64,000 nucleotides of DNA from Euptelea pleiosperma (taxonomy: Eukaryota > Streptophyta > Magnoliopsida > Ranunculales > Eupteleaceae): assembly GCA_035048495.1 (NCBI GenBank), contig CM068541.1, positions 11,043,929-11,107,928 of the forward strand. Reading direction: 5' to 3'. The notes below the pieces were generated by a model, which did not search any database, was not told where the DNA came from, and saw only the letters and a program-made list of their open reading frames with translations. This document shows positions 33,481 through 45,241 of this stretch, in pieces. Numbering within the stretch: the first letter of the stretch is position 1; every line of letters begins with the position of its first letter. Position numbers and translations under genes: made by a program.

Positions 33481-33843
33481 CAACTATTTTTGCTATTGTA
33501 AATTTGTTTGCTTCATATGTGGGACACTTGTGTGAGAAAAAATTACAATGTATCAACAATGAATCCCATGACGTGATTCTCTGTTCATCATGTGGCACAT
33601 TAGTTTTAGTAGATAACCTCAAAATGCTAAGTTGCATGGTCAAACAAACAATAAAAAAAGTACATGTTCACTAGTGGATGGAAACAGCTAGCATTATGCC
33701 ATAAATGACCAAGTGGTCAACCACTTCAATGTATTCTTGAAGCATACAACAAAACTTTAGAAATTATTTAACAACAAGTGTACTTTACAAATGACAAGAT
33801 TCAAAAAGCAAGAGAGGTAACTGAATAGAAGGTCCAGCTTAAC

Positions 33844-34367
33844 CACTGTTTTAAAAGGCGTTTGAGGCTTACGCCTTGAGGCTCACCTCGGGGTGAGGCT
33901 TTCCCAAAACGCAAAAAGCTTAAAGCTTGTGAGACTTGTGCCTTGTCCAATGAGGTTTTAAAAAAAGGCTTACGCGTCATACCTTTTACACCTTTTAACG
34001 CCTTGTGTCAAAGGCGCGCACCTTACATGCATATGCGTTGGGGGCAACCATAACTTAAAATTTTCAATTTATTTTACCTTTTTTTTCTCCTAAATCATAG
34101 TTAAATAATTATAAGTTATTTCAAGTTAAGTAAAAGCAATAGAAACATCTCTTTCCCCATATGAAAATAGATTAATGTAATTTTCCACAAATCTATCCAA
34201 AATTTTCTTTTTAATTTAATTATCCTATTATTTAATTATTTCCTTACTTTTACTAATTTGAAAAGGCAAGCTCGTGAGGCCTATGCCCCACGCCTTAAGG
34301 CTTACGCATCACACTTTAGGCCCTTAAAGAACCTCACCACACGCCTTAACTTTTAAAATCATTGGGC
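33844..34367. repeat. hAT-like non-autonomous element
   Basis: The terminal parts TTTTAAAAGGCG (left) and CGCCTTAACTTTTAAAA (right) are imperfect inverted repeats. The inside is full of ACGCCTT and AAGGC motifs with an AT-rich centre and no coding frame. Its ends resemble those of the hAT remnant at 22036-22830. Confidence 0.55.
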
Positions 34368-35404
34368 CTAACAAAGAATCCCTTCTCCAAGGCCAAAGGC
34401 ATTTGTAGTCTTAAAAATTTCCACTATAAAATATGCGATTTATACTATATTATATGAAGAGACACACAATAGATGGACAAATGTGACAAAAAACATAAAC
34501 AATATAATGTTACGTATCTTTTTATTACTGATAAAGCATGACATTATGTATATCACTTTGACAATCAAGACAATTGGATAGAAGTATGAAAACCACATGT
34601 CCCAATACGAGACAACTACGAACTAAAGGAAAAAGTGGTTTTGTCATGCCAAGACACGCAGTGCAAACAACATTATCTCCCATACGTTCAAAGTTCAAAC
34701 TCCCATCTAAAAACAAACTTGAGACAGCAGAGATGTCCCACATCCCACACCGGAAAAAAAAATAAAAGAGCGGACAAGATTAACATAAAGATTGAATAGA
34801 TGAAGCAAGTAACAGAAGACTATTGGGAAGAATTAATCATCACCAAAGGGCAAGAAATTACATCGAATTACAACTTTTCATTCCAACCAAAAATAACAAT
34901 TAATGCACAAAGAAGTCCCGAATTTATTAAAAAAGAGTGACCACACAAAAACACAGGAAAAACAAGAAAACATTAGCACAAAAAGGAACAGAACAACATA
35001 GCAAACATACACTAACATCGATGGAGTTCATAAAGAATGCAGCATGGTATAGATTGCACAAACTTTGTGCAAAAAAAAGTAGCATCATTGATGAAATAAC
35101 ACAAGAACAAGAAGCATGCAGCAGACATACAAAGGAGCTTTGAACCATGGTACAAGAAGAAACGTGCACAAGCAAACCTAGTAGAAAATTCACAACAACC
35201 CGTTACATGAAAAAACACCAAACAAGGGACAAGAACAAGACAGAAAAGAAAAAAAAAAGAAGTTCAACCAGAGCAATGCTTGTCACTCACATTATCAAAT
35301 GCCTATCCTATAAAACAAACATTTAATAAGCGAGCAAAATTAAGAAGCTTGGAACCCTACAAAAACGATATATCACACAGAAAGAAAAGGAGACGGAAAA
35401 GGAA
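34368..35404. other. DNA downstream of UBA2C, probably 3' UTR intron
   Basis: This is A-rich on the plus strand, so T-rich on the transcribed strand, as expected for a plant intron. No coding frame is seen. Confidence 0.4.
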
Positions 35405-35411
35405 CTTTACC
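35405..35411 (-). promoter_or_regulatory. 5' splice site directly after the UBA2C stop codon
   Basis: On the minus strand the stop TGA (35414-35412) is followed by G and then GTAAAG, a good plant donor. The first 3' UTR intron would start one base after the stop. From memory, Arabidopsis UBA2 genes make 3' UTR splice variants, so this may be a control point; the acceptor was not located. Confidence 0.6.
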
Positions 35412-36737
35412 TCAGTAGTAAGGGGGCATGCTCTGGTAAATCCCCCCGGGCGCAACCCTAGGCAAGGGCGATGACCCTGTCGGCGGGTGTTGCTGGCTCG
35501 GGAATACAGACCCCGACAACCCATAGTGCGCACTCTCTGAATAACCCCCAGAAGGCATCCCAACTGAAGTCGCTGGCAACCTATAGAAAGACGATCCAGT
35601 GCCCGCACCAGCACCAGCACCAGCACCAGTGCCAGCGCCACCCAATCCACCGTACGCACCTGAAGTTGGTCCACCAGGGCCACCACCCAATCCACCGTAA
35701 GGACCACCCAGTCCAGCACCATACCCAGCACTGCCACCCAACGAGGATGGCACTTGACTCCCCACCGTCGATGACAGCCCTGTAGCACCAACAGATGGCT
35801 GCATATGATGCTGATGGTGATAAGCCAACCCTGGTGGGCCCTGGTGTCCACCAGCGAATCCCCCATAAGACGAAAGACCGCCCTGTGCACCGTACTGAGA
35901 AGTGAGAGAAGTCGGCATGGAAGAGGGAGGCGGCATACCAAGCCCATCTCCAACAGCGTCACCTGGGACTCCAGTTGGGGTGGGCCCACCGGGCTTCCCC
36001 TTCTTACCTTCGATCGCCAATTTGCAGACCAGCTGATGCCCGTCGATCGTCTTTATGGGGTCCACAAGCGAAGCCCTCGCAGCCTCAGCCGTCTTGTACA
36101 CGAACAACGCAAACCCTCTCGACTTCCCCGTCTGCTTATCAAACCCTAATGGGCCCTCCTCAATCTCTCCGTACGAAGAGAAGTGCACCAAGAGCCGGTC
36201 CGCCGGCATATCAATCGGTACGTTCCCCACATAAATTTTCCTCATGGAAACATCAATGGCTGGGGAGTTAGCAGTTGGCCCGGAGATTCCGGAAGCAGCA
36301 AGCTGGGTGACGGTCATCCGACCGTCGATCTTCTTGCTTGGCTCCTTCAAGGCGAGCATAGCACCGTCGATGTGCTTGAAGGTGACGAATCCATAGCCCT
36401 TGCTCTTACCGGTGGCCTTGTCGAGGATGACCACGGCTTCTGAAAGCTCACCGTAGGATGAGAAGAGGGTGCGTAAGCCCTCGGTGGTGGTGTCCCACCC
36501 AAGGCCGCGGATGAAGAGCTTGCGCTGGGCAGGATCATGATCAGCGATGGATCTGACAGCATCGAGGACGTCCAAGTGGCGGATGGCGGCGTCCTGGAGG
36601 ATTTCGAGAAGCTGTTCTTGAGTGAAGGGTTCGATGATCTTACGAGCGTCCTCTGGAGTTAGCATCGTGCTTAGAGCCGCATCGACAGCGATGCCGCCGT
36701 TCTCGTCGGCCTTTCTCTTCTTAATGGAAGGATCCAT
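35412..36737 (-). CDS. UBA2C: UBP1-associated protein 2C (UBA2C), two-RRM RNA-binding protein
   Basis: One uninterrupted exon codes for 441 residues from [15 protein letters not shown]; an ATG six codons upstream is also in frame. A helical region (about residues 28-66) with [20 protein letters not shown] comes first. RRM1 (about 72-148) has RNP2 LFIRGL and RNP1 [11 protein letters not shown]2 (about 167-243) has RNP2 IYVGNV and RNP1 RGFALFVY. The C-terminus is Gly-rich with PGGP and GAGAG runs, ending MPPYY. Length and order match Arabidopsis UBA2C (At3g15010, about 404 residues) well; this copy has a longer Gly-rich tail. The family is nuclear, interacts with UBP1-type proteins, binds U-rich RNA and has been tied to senescence, defence and floral control. 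The coding DNA is GC-rich compared with its surroundings. Confidence 0.95.
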   Translation of the reverse strand: MDPSIKKRKADENGGIAVDAALSTMLTPEDARKIIEPFTQEQLLEILQDAAIRHLDVLDAVRSIADHDPAQRKLFIRGLGWDTTTEGLRTLFSSYGELSEAVVILDKATGKSKGYGFVTFKHIDGAMLALKEPSKKIDGRMTVTQLAASGISGPTANSPAIDVSMRKIYVGNVPIDMPADRLLVHFSSYGEIEEGPLGFDKQTGKSRGFALFVYKTAEAARASLVDPIKTIDGHQLVCKLAIEGKKGKPGGPTPTGVPGDAVGDGLGMPPPSSMPTSLTSQYGAQGGLSSYGGFAGGHQGPPGLAYHHQHHMQPSVGATGLSSTVGSQVPSSLGGSAGYGAGLGGPYGGLGGGPGGPTSGAYGGLGGAGTGAGAGAGAGTGSSFYRLPATSVGMPSGGYSESAHYGLSGSVFPSQQHPPTGSSPLPRVAPGGIYQSMPPYY

Positions 36738-36802
36738 GGATGGAAACCCTATCAAAAATCTGTTCTACCTGAGAGGAAGAAAGAAGACGTATCGGAGAAC
36801 AA

Positions 36803-36829
36803 ATATATACGGAGGCCCATAATGGGCCT
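36803..36829 (-). promoter_or_regulatory. UBA2C core promoter: TATA box and palindromic site II
   Basis: On the minus strand GTATATATTTG (about 36800-36810) lies about 65 bp upstream of the start codon. Directly upstream is the 17-bp perfect palindrome AGGCCCATAATGGGCCT (36813-36829), two GGCCCA/TGGGCY site II elements. More GGCCCA or GCCCA motifs follow up to about 36965. Such sites bind TCP factors and mark housekeeping genes. Confidence 0.65.
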
Positions 36830-37790
36830 AGTATTTCTAGACCCATATTGGATGGGATCAAAAAGCCCATTGTTAAAACCTACTGTCGGTTTGGAGTGTT
36901 ATGGTCTGGGCTTACCAAATGGGCTATTAGGCCCAGATCAAATGCTCTCGGGCATGGGCTTCATTTTAGGCCTAACGGACCGAGCTTGGATTAATTTTAA
37001 GCCCCGGAAAATAATATGTCAGTCTGAAGTTGAAATTCTTCAGGGAAACAATAAATAATGGTTAAAATCGTTACAGTAGCCATTATTTTCATCATTACTG
37101 GCATTAATAAATATTGCGTTAAACACCAGCGTCACCGTTAAAATAGCGTTATAACTGTTTTCCAAACCAAGAAAGGTGTACAGGTCTCTCTCGCTAACAC
37201 AAAATTCTTCAATTGTCAGCTATTTATAAGTGGTTGGCTCGTTTTATCAACAATTAACAGTAAAATTAAGGAATCAGAATTAGTGTTATAGTGTGTTTGG
37301 TAACACACGCCATAAGAAGAAAGAAAAACACAAATCAACCTCTCCATTTTTGTTTTGTTTTTTTTCGCAATTGTTTGATCTGATAAAATTCCTACCTTTG
37401 TATCTTTCATATTTGTTATGGCAAAGTGTAAATTTTGTTCTACAAAAAATTAGGTTCAGATTTAGAATGGATGAATGTTGGAGTTTAGGGTTAGGATTAG
37501 GGGTTTGTTGGGGTCTATTAATTAACCTCCTTCAATGATCCATTAGACTCTTAGCTAGCTTGGGTTGTTTTGATTGTATTGGGGCTTGTGTTAATTGTAG
37601 TTTACTTGATTAAATGATCTAACCATCAAATTTATGAGGTGAATAGTATACCGAAATGTATGGACATGTCTATGTTGATGTTTTCTACTGAAATTTCTAT
37701 TATTTTATTAAATTTGTCTAAATATAAGATGAGTAAATGTCATGTTTGAACAATTTGTCAATTTTTTTGACTGTTACATCTTTCTTTTTT
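36830..37790. other. upstream DNA of UBA2C, no gene seen
   Basis: It holds GCCCA-rich promoter DNA up to about 36970 and a fragment of the ATAACGG-rich repeat (about 37050-37165, with AATAATGGTTAAAATCGTTA and GCGTTATAAC). The remainder is AT-rich without a coding block. Confidence 0.4.
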
Positions 37791-37794
37791 TTGG

Positions 37795-38045
37795 TATGAC
37801 GGTATCCAGGCTTCTCAGAGCACCTGACTAAATCCTTCAGGCATGTGTGCAAATTCCCTCATCCATACATACCAAGTAGGCTAGGCCGAAGCCTTGAGGG
37901 TGGCTGCCAAGGGGGAGATTCGAACTCAGGACTTGTGCTCCCTGAGGCGTGGTCCTGGCCACTGCTACATCTTGAGATGCGTGTGCAAGTATTTACTTGC
38001 CGTAGAGTATCTGTCATAGCATTACTGCACTTGAGGCCATGGGGT
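37795..38045 (-). mobile_element. tRNA-derived SINE
   Basis: On the minus strand a B-box-like GAGTTCGAATC (about 37926-37916) follows an A-box-like TAGCAGTGGCCAGG (about 37966-37953) at about tRNA spacing. The body continues with CTTGGCAGCCACCCTCAAGG and ends around 37795. Both pol III boxes make a tRNA-derived SINE the best explanation; the tail and target duplication were not resolved. Confidence 0.6.
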
Positions 38046-39335
38046 AGTTTGAGTACTCCACTTTTCTAATGAGACAAAAATTTAAAAAGTTATGTTTGAT
38101 TCTCTCAAGTGTAATGGCCCCTTTTAACGGAAAAAAAAAGTAACGTCCCAGTCTATTATACCATTATAATGGCCCCTTGTAAACCTTGGCACTAACTAAT
38201 TATTTTTTACATGTAAACAATAGAAATTGTAATAGGAAATTAGGATGCATGTTTTGCTTTAATGTGCTTTTAATCTCTAAAGATATCTATCATGTTAAGA
38301 TGATTAAGGATGAACGTTTTATATGTAAATCTAAGTGTTGTGGCTTTTGAATCTTGGATTACATTAAGTTCAAGCCCTATAGGAACCTCCATTATAGATG
38401 CCTTGAGAAAGTTTACTAAGGGTTCTGCCTAAATTCATGTAGATTGTACTAGCAGATCGTAATTAATAGCAAACAAGCAATTAAAAAAATATTTTGAAAA
38501 ATCATATAATCGAACTATGAGAAATTTTTAAGCATCTCAAGTGACTGGTAATTTGTATAATTACTTCATGAAGAGTTAGTAACTTATTAGATTATTTTAT
38601 AAAGATTGACTATCAAAAACACAAATGTAAACATAAGTACTTTATTCTCAATATGCAATTACACACATATATCAAATAAAATTGTTGTAGATAAAAAATA
38701 TTACAGACGTCATATATCAATTGTTCGTTCATTCTTATTCTCATGTATGCATCTTCTACTCATCTCGTGCCTCATGAATTTTTTATTAGCTAATATTTCG
38801 TATCATCCTCACTTGTCTCGTAGCTCATTGTAGCAACACGGTTGCCATCGGTCGGAATAATAACGGTTGGTTAGCAACTCCCTCATTGTTGGCCGACACA
38901 TAACTTTATAAGCATTCATCTTTACAACATGAGAGGTTAACTTTTTAGTGTTGTAAGTGCCATCAACTCCCTTGTATGTATAGCTTCTTTAATAGTAAGG
39001 CTTAGGTTGTGTTGGATGAAATGGAATGTGTCATCCTTGAAACAACATTTACAGTCATAATTCATATTGCTAGTGTCGCAGTCTACTAATTTTTGCTGAT
39101 AAAGATATCAATATACAAGTGGTGAGTTGAATAATCACTTCCACAACTATTATAATAGAGAATGTCTAATAAGAACCTATAATTTTAGAAAGTTTATTCA
39201 TTACAAACAACACTGTTGAATTAGGCACCCGATCTACATGTATTTTAACATTTATATACAATTATACTCTCAATCATCCTATCAAGTTACTACTAAAAAT
39301 AGAAGAAAATAGAAAAATAAAACTACATGTGAAAA
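38046..39335. other. AT-rich intergenic DNA, no gene seen
   Basis: No supported coding or RNA feature. Short open frames here lack any recognisable motif. Confidence 0.4.
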
Positions 39336-39339
39336 ACAT

Positions 39340-39870
39340 AATGTGTGATCATCCTACTATACATGCATTTCGGGATTTCTGCATATGCGAGAGGGATAGA
39401 AAATTAAACAAAAAATTTAAAAAAGATATAAATAGATCACCTTACCATGCATGCATTTTGAGATTTTTATAGACATTAGATAGAGATTAATATAAAAGAA
39501 AGATTGAAAAGAATGTAAATGGATCACCTTACGTATTATGCATATATTTTGAGATCTTTACACATGTTAAAAAGAGCAGATTAACATAAAATAAAGATTT
39601 AAAACAATATAAATGGTCACCCTATTAAACATATATTTTAGAATCTCTACAAATGCTTAAGAAAGATATTAACATAAAATAAAGATTAAAAAATATAAAT
39701 AAATCACCATACTATGCATACGTTTCGAGAACTTCACAAATTTTACAGAAAAATTCATATAAAAATATTAAAAAGAACATATATATAGAGCACCTCATAC
39801 ATTTCAAGATTTTCACATGTATTAAAGAGAAATATATTAACATAAGAATACGTGAAATAGTAAATTAAAA
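39340..39870. repeat. AT-rich minisatellite, about six units of 80-90 bp
   Basis: Each unit contains a TATAAAT-GATCACC-like core, a CATGCAT or CATATAT block, TTTTGAGATTT-like text and an AAAGATTAAAA-like end. Unit starts are near 39345, 39425, 39515, 39600, 39690 and 39780. Units have diverged, with the first and last the most decayed. Confidence 0.7.
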
Positions 39871-40194
39871 GTAGATAAGCAATAAGATATAACAAAATAA
39901 AATTAGATAAAAAAGAAATACAAAATAAGAAAAGGAAAAAGGGGTAGGGTGGCTCAACCACCTCTATATGGCTCATATTATATCTTTTAATTGGTTCTTC
40001 TTTTTTACTTAATCATTCCTCTCTTTTTCTTCTTTTTTAGAATAAAATAAAATAAACAAGAACAAGAGTTCTTTCTATTTATATTTAATCTTTTAAAATA
40101 AGGTGTCTTCAGAGAATTATTTTAAAATTTTCTTAAGGGTCTTTGAATGATCAGAAGATTATTTGATAACAATTTTTCTAAGCCTAAAAAAAGA

Positions 40195-40345
40195 ATTTGG
40201 AAGGATGATCTTCTATCTTGGAATGAATGTTATTTATAGGTGAAAGATAAGGTCTAAGAAGTCTAAGGAGAGAGCTTGGAAGGATGATCTCTCCATTAGA
40301 GGGAGGGGATATTTATAGGTGAAAGATAAGGTATTAGATAGTTTG
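40195..40345. repeat. imperfect direct duplication of about 70 bp
   Basis: TTGGAAGGATGATCT and TATTTATAGGTGAAAGATAAGGT each occur twice, at about 40197/40276 and 40230/40310. No coding is seen. Confidence 0.6.
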
Positions 40346-42044
40346 AAAATGAAAGATTAGGCTAATTTGATCATTTGGAAGGTAAAAGTGTAAAAAGAAA
40401 TTTGTTATATATACGTGGATATCTTAAATAATTTTTTAATTTGTTGAGTAAAAAAATAATCTAAAAAGTTGAGTAGTTATAAGAAATTCAGATGAAAGAA
40501 TAGATAAAAAAAAATTGATAAAATAGAAAAACAATAGAATTGATGAATTGTATAAATAAACTTAAGTAATATTATCAAATGTATGTTATGATGTATGACC
40601 CTTGATACATATATTCATATTAAGAGTTTAATGTACATCTCGAGGTTAGATTAACCATTAATAAAATATTTATTTTAAATCTAAATTTGACAAGACAAAA
40701 ATAGTTTAAAAGATTTTTTAATAATGAACATCTCTTTCAGACATAAGTTATCAAAAATTGAGATCATTTAAGGATCATTTAAACAAAAGCTTTGATCTTA
40801 CAATTAATTTATTAGATTTAGTGAAACAACTTTTCTTTAAAAGATAAAGAAATTAAAAATAAATAATTTTGATCTGAATAAAATCTAATTCTAAAATCAA
40901 AGATACAAATATTTCTTGATTATTTATATTAATAAAAATTAAATCTTTGACTAAATTTGCATAGCTTAAAATGAGGCTTTCTAATAATAATTTTAGATTC
41001 TAAAAGTATTTTTTAAGGGTAATTGATGGTTTAAATGAATTTTTAATTGTTTTACATTGCTTGTAAAAGTAGAAATCTATGAATGTATAAGGAAGCGAGT
41101 TGGCCTTAAATGGTGGAGCCCTTGGGTATCCCATTTTTGTGCCAAAGGGGCACAACTATAGAAAAATTATATAACACATGTGCGCGCGCTAAGTCAGGTT
41201 GGGTTAAGTCGGCTTGGGTTCATGGTTTGTGGGCATTGATTGTAGGCTTTAGGCTTTGGGAGCCCAACCTATCTTTTCATTCAAATGATTTTTTAAATTC
41301 TGACACATTTTAAATAATTTTTGTTTTTGTTTTAAACAATAGAATTTGTAACGTTTGTAATGTTTATAAAATATTAAATCCATTTAATATTGGACTGTTG
41401 AGCTCTTAATAGGATCCCAACGGATCACTCCTTTGGATTTCTATATAAACAGGGGTTGGTAGACGTCTAAAACACGCTGAGAAACAATCTTTCTCTCTTT
41501 TCTTCTACTTTCTGAGTGTCCACATTGGGTTCAAACTTCTCAGTCCAGCACTACGTCTGTGGAAGAAGTGTAGTTTTATCTTGGGAGGTGAGTGTCTATC
41601 AAATATTGTTGTCATCAAGAGATACTCTTGCAGTGGGTGTCAATCACCTTAAGGACAGCGTCTTCAACATGTCTCTACTGATAAATTTCGATCTTCTCTT
41701 TATAATTTATGATATTGTTTATGTCCTTTATATCTCGAATTTAAGAGTTGTGTAACCATTATGACTATTCCAAATACATACAGTAAATAAAACTTAACAA
41801 TTGTTGTACGCTGAATCGCTAACTAGGCAACAAACTCAACATATGCAATGTACGAAATGTCGCAGACATTGCATGTTTTGCGATGCATCTCATTATCCTA
41901 ATAAGTATAGCATCTTATTAATACAAGACTTTGAATCAAATTATGATTTCCCTATAATTTACAACCATCATACGCCACTGCACAAGAGATCGGGAAATCA
42001 GTGTCTTACAAAAGTTCAAAAATTGCAAAAGTGTGTTTGGAGTC
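40346..42044. other. AT-rich intergenic DNA, possible LTR or promoter remnant near 41390-41600
   Basis: The stretch around 41440-41560 has TATATAAACAGG, then a CTTTCTCTCTTTTCTTC tract. This resembles an LTR promoter and leader, but no partner LTR, primer site or gag is seen. The part next to 42044 should be the 3' UTR of the ARM-repeat gene. Confidence 0.3.
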
Positions 42045-45000
42045 TTAATAAGGCAAGCTCTTAGAACTTGAGCTAATCACTAAAGCCTTGAGCTTAGAAG
42101 ATTCCCCATCAGCATTTGCTCTCCTTGTAATCATTTCCATGTTTTTCTCCAAACTTCGTTTCACAATCTTCTGGATTATTTTCTTTCCTTCATTTGACTC
42201 CCCTTGATTTGCAAGTGAACCAGTTGCAACCCTTCCTGTTTGTGGCCCAGAATGTGCTCCTACCCTTATTTGTCTTTCATCTTTGAACAACTGCAATATT
42301 TTCAATGCTCTCTTTTGAGCAAGGGTACTCCCCAACAAAGCCACCTCTAGAAGAACAGGAATAACGCCTGATTGTTTCATCTTCTCTCTTTGCATGACGC
42401 TTTGATGCGCAAGAATCATCAAAATGTAGGCAGCTAGTTCCTGGCATTTGGTTTTCTCTTCCCATGTCATAATCTCTATCAAGATCTCCGGCACCATGTG
42501 ATCGTTTTCGATAGCCTTCTTTCCCATCATGGTCACTACCAAGTTCCCTAGAGTTGCCAGAGCTTTCTCTGAAGCTTCTTTTTCTGATGACAACCTTAAT
42601 AGAGTGTGTACTACACCATTAGAAACCAAAGGCACTACATTGTCCAACATAGCAGAGAGGTTGTATAGAGTCCCTAAACATGTTGTCTTCGCATTGACAC
42701 TAACGTCTGAATCAAGTCTCCCAACGAGAAATTGGAGAATTTCCGATGAAGCAATGGGGAACTGTGTGTTGGATAGAGAAGATATAGAAAGGAGTAATAC
42801 TGTAAAATCTTGTCTGCTCAACTCATCAACTATGTCAAAAAAATTCGGCAACTTCGATAGGATTCCGGCCTCCACCATGAGAGTCTTGTTGCTGAAAAAA
42901 CAATTTCATGTGGTTTCAACTAACAATGTGAACAATGTTGAGATCAATAATTAGATAAACCTAATGGTGACTTGATTAGACAATAGGACTAGTGAGAATC
43001 ATCAAAAAACAAGATTTTTTTTTGGGCTAGAGATAAGTCAATGGGGCTGCTAAAATAAAAGTCGTTTAGTGAGTAAAAGTCAGCAATTTCGGTTTTCAAG
43101 TTTGGCCAAACTTAAAATAGAATTTGAACCAGTACATTGAATCTCTCTCTCTCTCTCTCTCTCTCATTTGAGAAAGATTTGAAATATAAGTCTTAGTTAT
43201 TTTGTCTCAAGACTCTCGACCATGTCTTTTGGCGGGACAAAACCATTGGTCTCAACATAAAGACCCATTTTTCCCGCTATAAAACAAGTATGTACAAAAG
43301 GGATAAGGTTTATTTATATTAGTTGTGAGAGAGAAAATAGTAAACAAAGTAGATGGAGTATTGGGCAACACAAACAATTAACCTTTTTTGACTAACTTAA
43401 GTAAAAAAGTCGAAAGTATTTGATGGTGCCCACACAAAAGAGTAAAGACTAAAGAGGTAGTTAACCCACAAACTCATGGATCCAGACTCTTGAGTTGATG
43501 GGGGCACTCTTGGATAGCTTTTGAACCAAAAGTCATACTGACCTAACAATCCAAACCCTCTTTTCTCTTGATAGCTAATCATATTTAACTGCCACACATT
43601 ATTTAGCTGCTTCAGGATCACTTGATTAGTAGGTTTGACATGACCTACTAAATGAATGGCTTAGAATCTCTAGAGTAACAAGTGGGCCAGGCAAATGGGC
43701 CAAAAATCAGCCTGGTTTGTTTTCAACCGTACCCTTGTTCATGAAGTCCATAATGAAAAATGCTGAAATCCAACAGCTATGAATCACCTATGTGGCTGCG
43801 TGTAGGTTCATCAAGTGGTGGGACAAACATTAATTAAGTCAGTGGAAACGAAAAGTGCACCACGTGGCAATATGTCCACATCTTCTAAGTTTTTCAAATA
43901 AGCTTGTGCTGTGCGTTGAAGAATGCTAGCAATCAACCCTAAAGACGAAAAAATAATATATATTTTAATTCAGGTGTGGTTTTCAAGGTCGATTTTCTTG
44001 TCTTTTGTGGGGTTGCATCTGTGCAACTCCAGAAAGGGTTGCTTGCTCATATTCCTCTTGTGCATTTAGATGTGGCAACATGGAATCCACTGACTTACCA
44101 AAAATTAAAATAAAAAAAAAAATTAATTTGCACGTACTAATCTTAAGGACAATTTCGTCATTATTGCAAGAAAATAATTAAATATTTCATTAAGAGAAAA
44201 GGGTATTTTGGTCATTAAGAACCCGCCAGAATCCAGTTCAACTATCCAAATCCGGCGAAGCTAACTAGGGAAATTTGATTTGCACCCCACAAATTGTGAA
44301 AGCACCCCAAGTAAAACTTTGCTAACTGCCCACGATATGAGCCATGTGGCACACTTTTAGAAGACTCTGGCCGTATGGATGTATAGCCAATCCCTAGATG
44401 GCCTACAAACAAAAAATCATCTTATCAGTGATTTCTAAGCATTGGATTGGAATCATTTTCATGGGTTGATTTTTACTGTAAGAATTTGAGCATTATTGAC
44501 CGTTATTGGGGTACAAGGATCCAAAGGTTTAAAATCAACAATAAGAATGATTTTTGGTTTGTAGGCCCATCTAGGGATTGGCCAAACATATATCCATACG
44601 GTCAGTATCCTCTAAAAGTGACACGTGGCTCATATTTTAAATCTCCGGTGAAGCACGTCAGATTCCGACAACCTTAAAGGACAAAATCACTAACAAACGC
44701 TGGGTGCGTAGTGCGTGCAACGCTACGCTTACCCAGAAACAGAAAACCAGTATTCTAGTGTCTCTCTCACAACTCATCAAATCAAACAAACAACGAAGAC
44801 AGATTAAGGAATCAAACAAACTTACGTGTAAGTGCCATTAGCGAGCTCAATTAACGCCTGAACCGCCAACCTCCGACGATCCAGAACCTCCGAATCGAGC
44901 ATCGACACGAGAGACGGAATAACACCAAGCACCGCAAGCAATTTCCTCGTCCTCAGATCCTCTTTGGCCAATCTCTTGATCTCCTTAGCTGCTATCTCCT

Positions 45001-45079
45001 TATCTTCCCAGCTTCCAAAGTGAAGTTGCTTAACAGATCTTTGTAACAAAATCAAACCTTCTTCGGTTTCGCTCTCCAT
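42045..45079 (-). CDS. ARM-repeat protein (plant PUB-related, no U-box seen), two exons
   Basis: Exons on the minus strand are 45079-44826 (from the first in-frame ATG) and 42891-42045. The borders are GT-AG and the phase fits ([12 protein letters not shown]), giving 366 residues. The N-terminal part [20 protein letters not shown] leads into Armadillo repeats: [20 protein letters not shown] (about residues 48-67), then [20 protein letters not shown] and [20 protein letters not shown]. The basic C-terminus ends [12 protein letters not shown] repeats bind partner proteins; homologues are often annotated as ARM-repeat or PUB-like proteins, but a U-box is absent. The frame stays open upstream of the ATG to about 45277 and reads [17 protein letters not shown], which looks coding, yet has no ATG. 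A further upstream exon (possible acceptor near 45244) or non-AUG start is possible. The 1.9-kb intron holds two foldback MITEs. Confidence 0.85.
43142..43165. repeat. (TC)n microsatellite
   Basis: Twelve uninterrupted TC units in the intron of the ARM-repeat gene. Confidence 0.9.
43640..43880. repeat. degenerate foldback MITE in the ARM gene intron
   Basis: It keeps AAAAATCAGCCTGGTTTG, GTAGGTTCATCAAGTGG and a CACGTGG end (about 43861), but the left arm has been lost. Confidence 0.5.
44310..44641. repeat. foldback MITE in the ARM gene intron
   Basis: The left end AGTAAAACTTTGCTAAC leads into GAGCCATGTGGCACAC. The right arm contains CATACGGTCAGTATCCTC and ACACGTGGCTCATATT. Family core blocks lie in between. 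The right outer end has been replaced or lost. Confidence 0.7.
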
Positions 45080-45241
45080 CTCTCTTTCTTCTCCTTCTAC
45101 GGTGGCGCTCACCTTCTCAAACCGTTGGGATGATCCGGCATACTTTCTAGCAGTCTTGATTTGGAGAAACCGTCGGATTCGATTGAAGAAGCGGAGTTGT
45201 GTGGGGTAAAGTACCGAGGGGAAGAATTTGACGTGTTTGGT

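Noticed and set aside
33844..34367. Possible CRISPR-like or satellite array because of repeated ACGCCTT motifs
   Set aside because: Motif spacing is irregular and the outer ends are inverted repeats; a hAT-like element explains it better.
35357..35989. 210-codon minus-strand frame overlapping UBA2C
   Set aside because: It is a shifted frame produced by the GC-rich Gly/Pro tail of UBA2C and has no family motif.
35471..36271. Plus-strand frames antisense to UBA2C
   Set aside because: They mirror the codon pattern of UBA2C and lack any recognisable domain.
41390..41800. Promoter and first exon of a new gene
   Set aside because: There is a TATA-like box and leader-like tract, but no coding exon follows and the DNA looks like an LTR remnant.
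45080..45112. Upstream start of the ARM-repeat protein at 45112
   Set aside because: The codon there is GTG, not ATG; plant initiation at GTG is not expected, so the ATG at 45079 was taken while the upstream open frame is reported separately.
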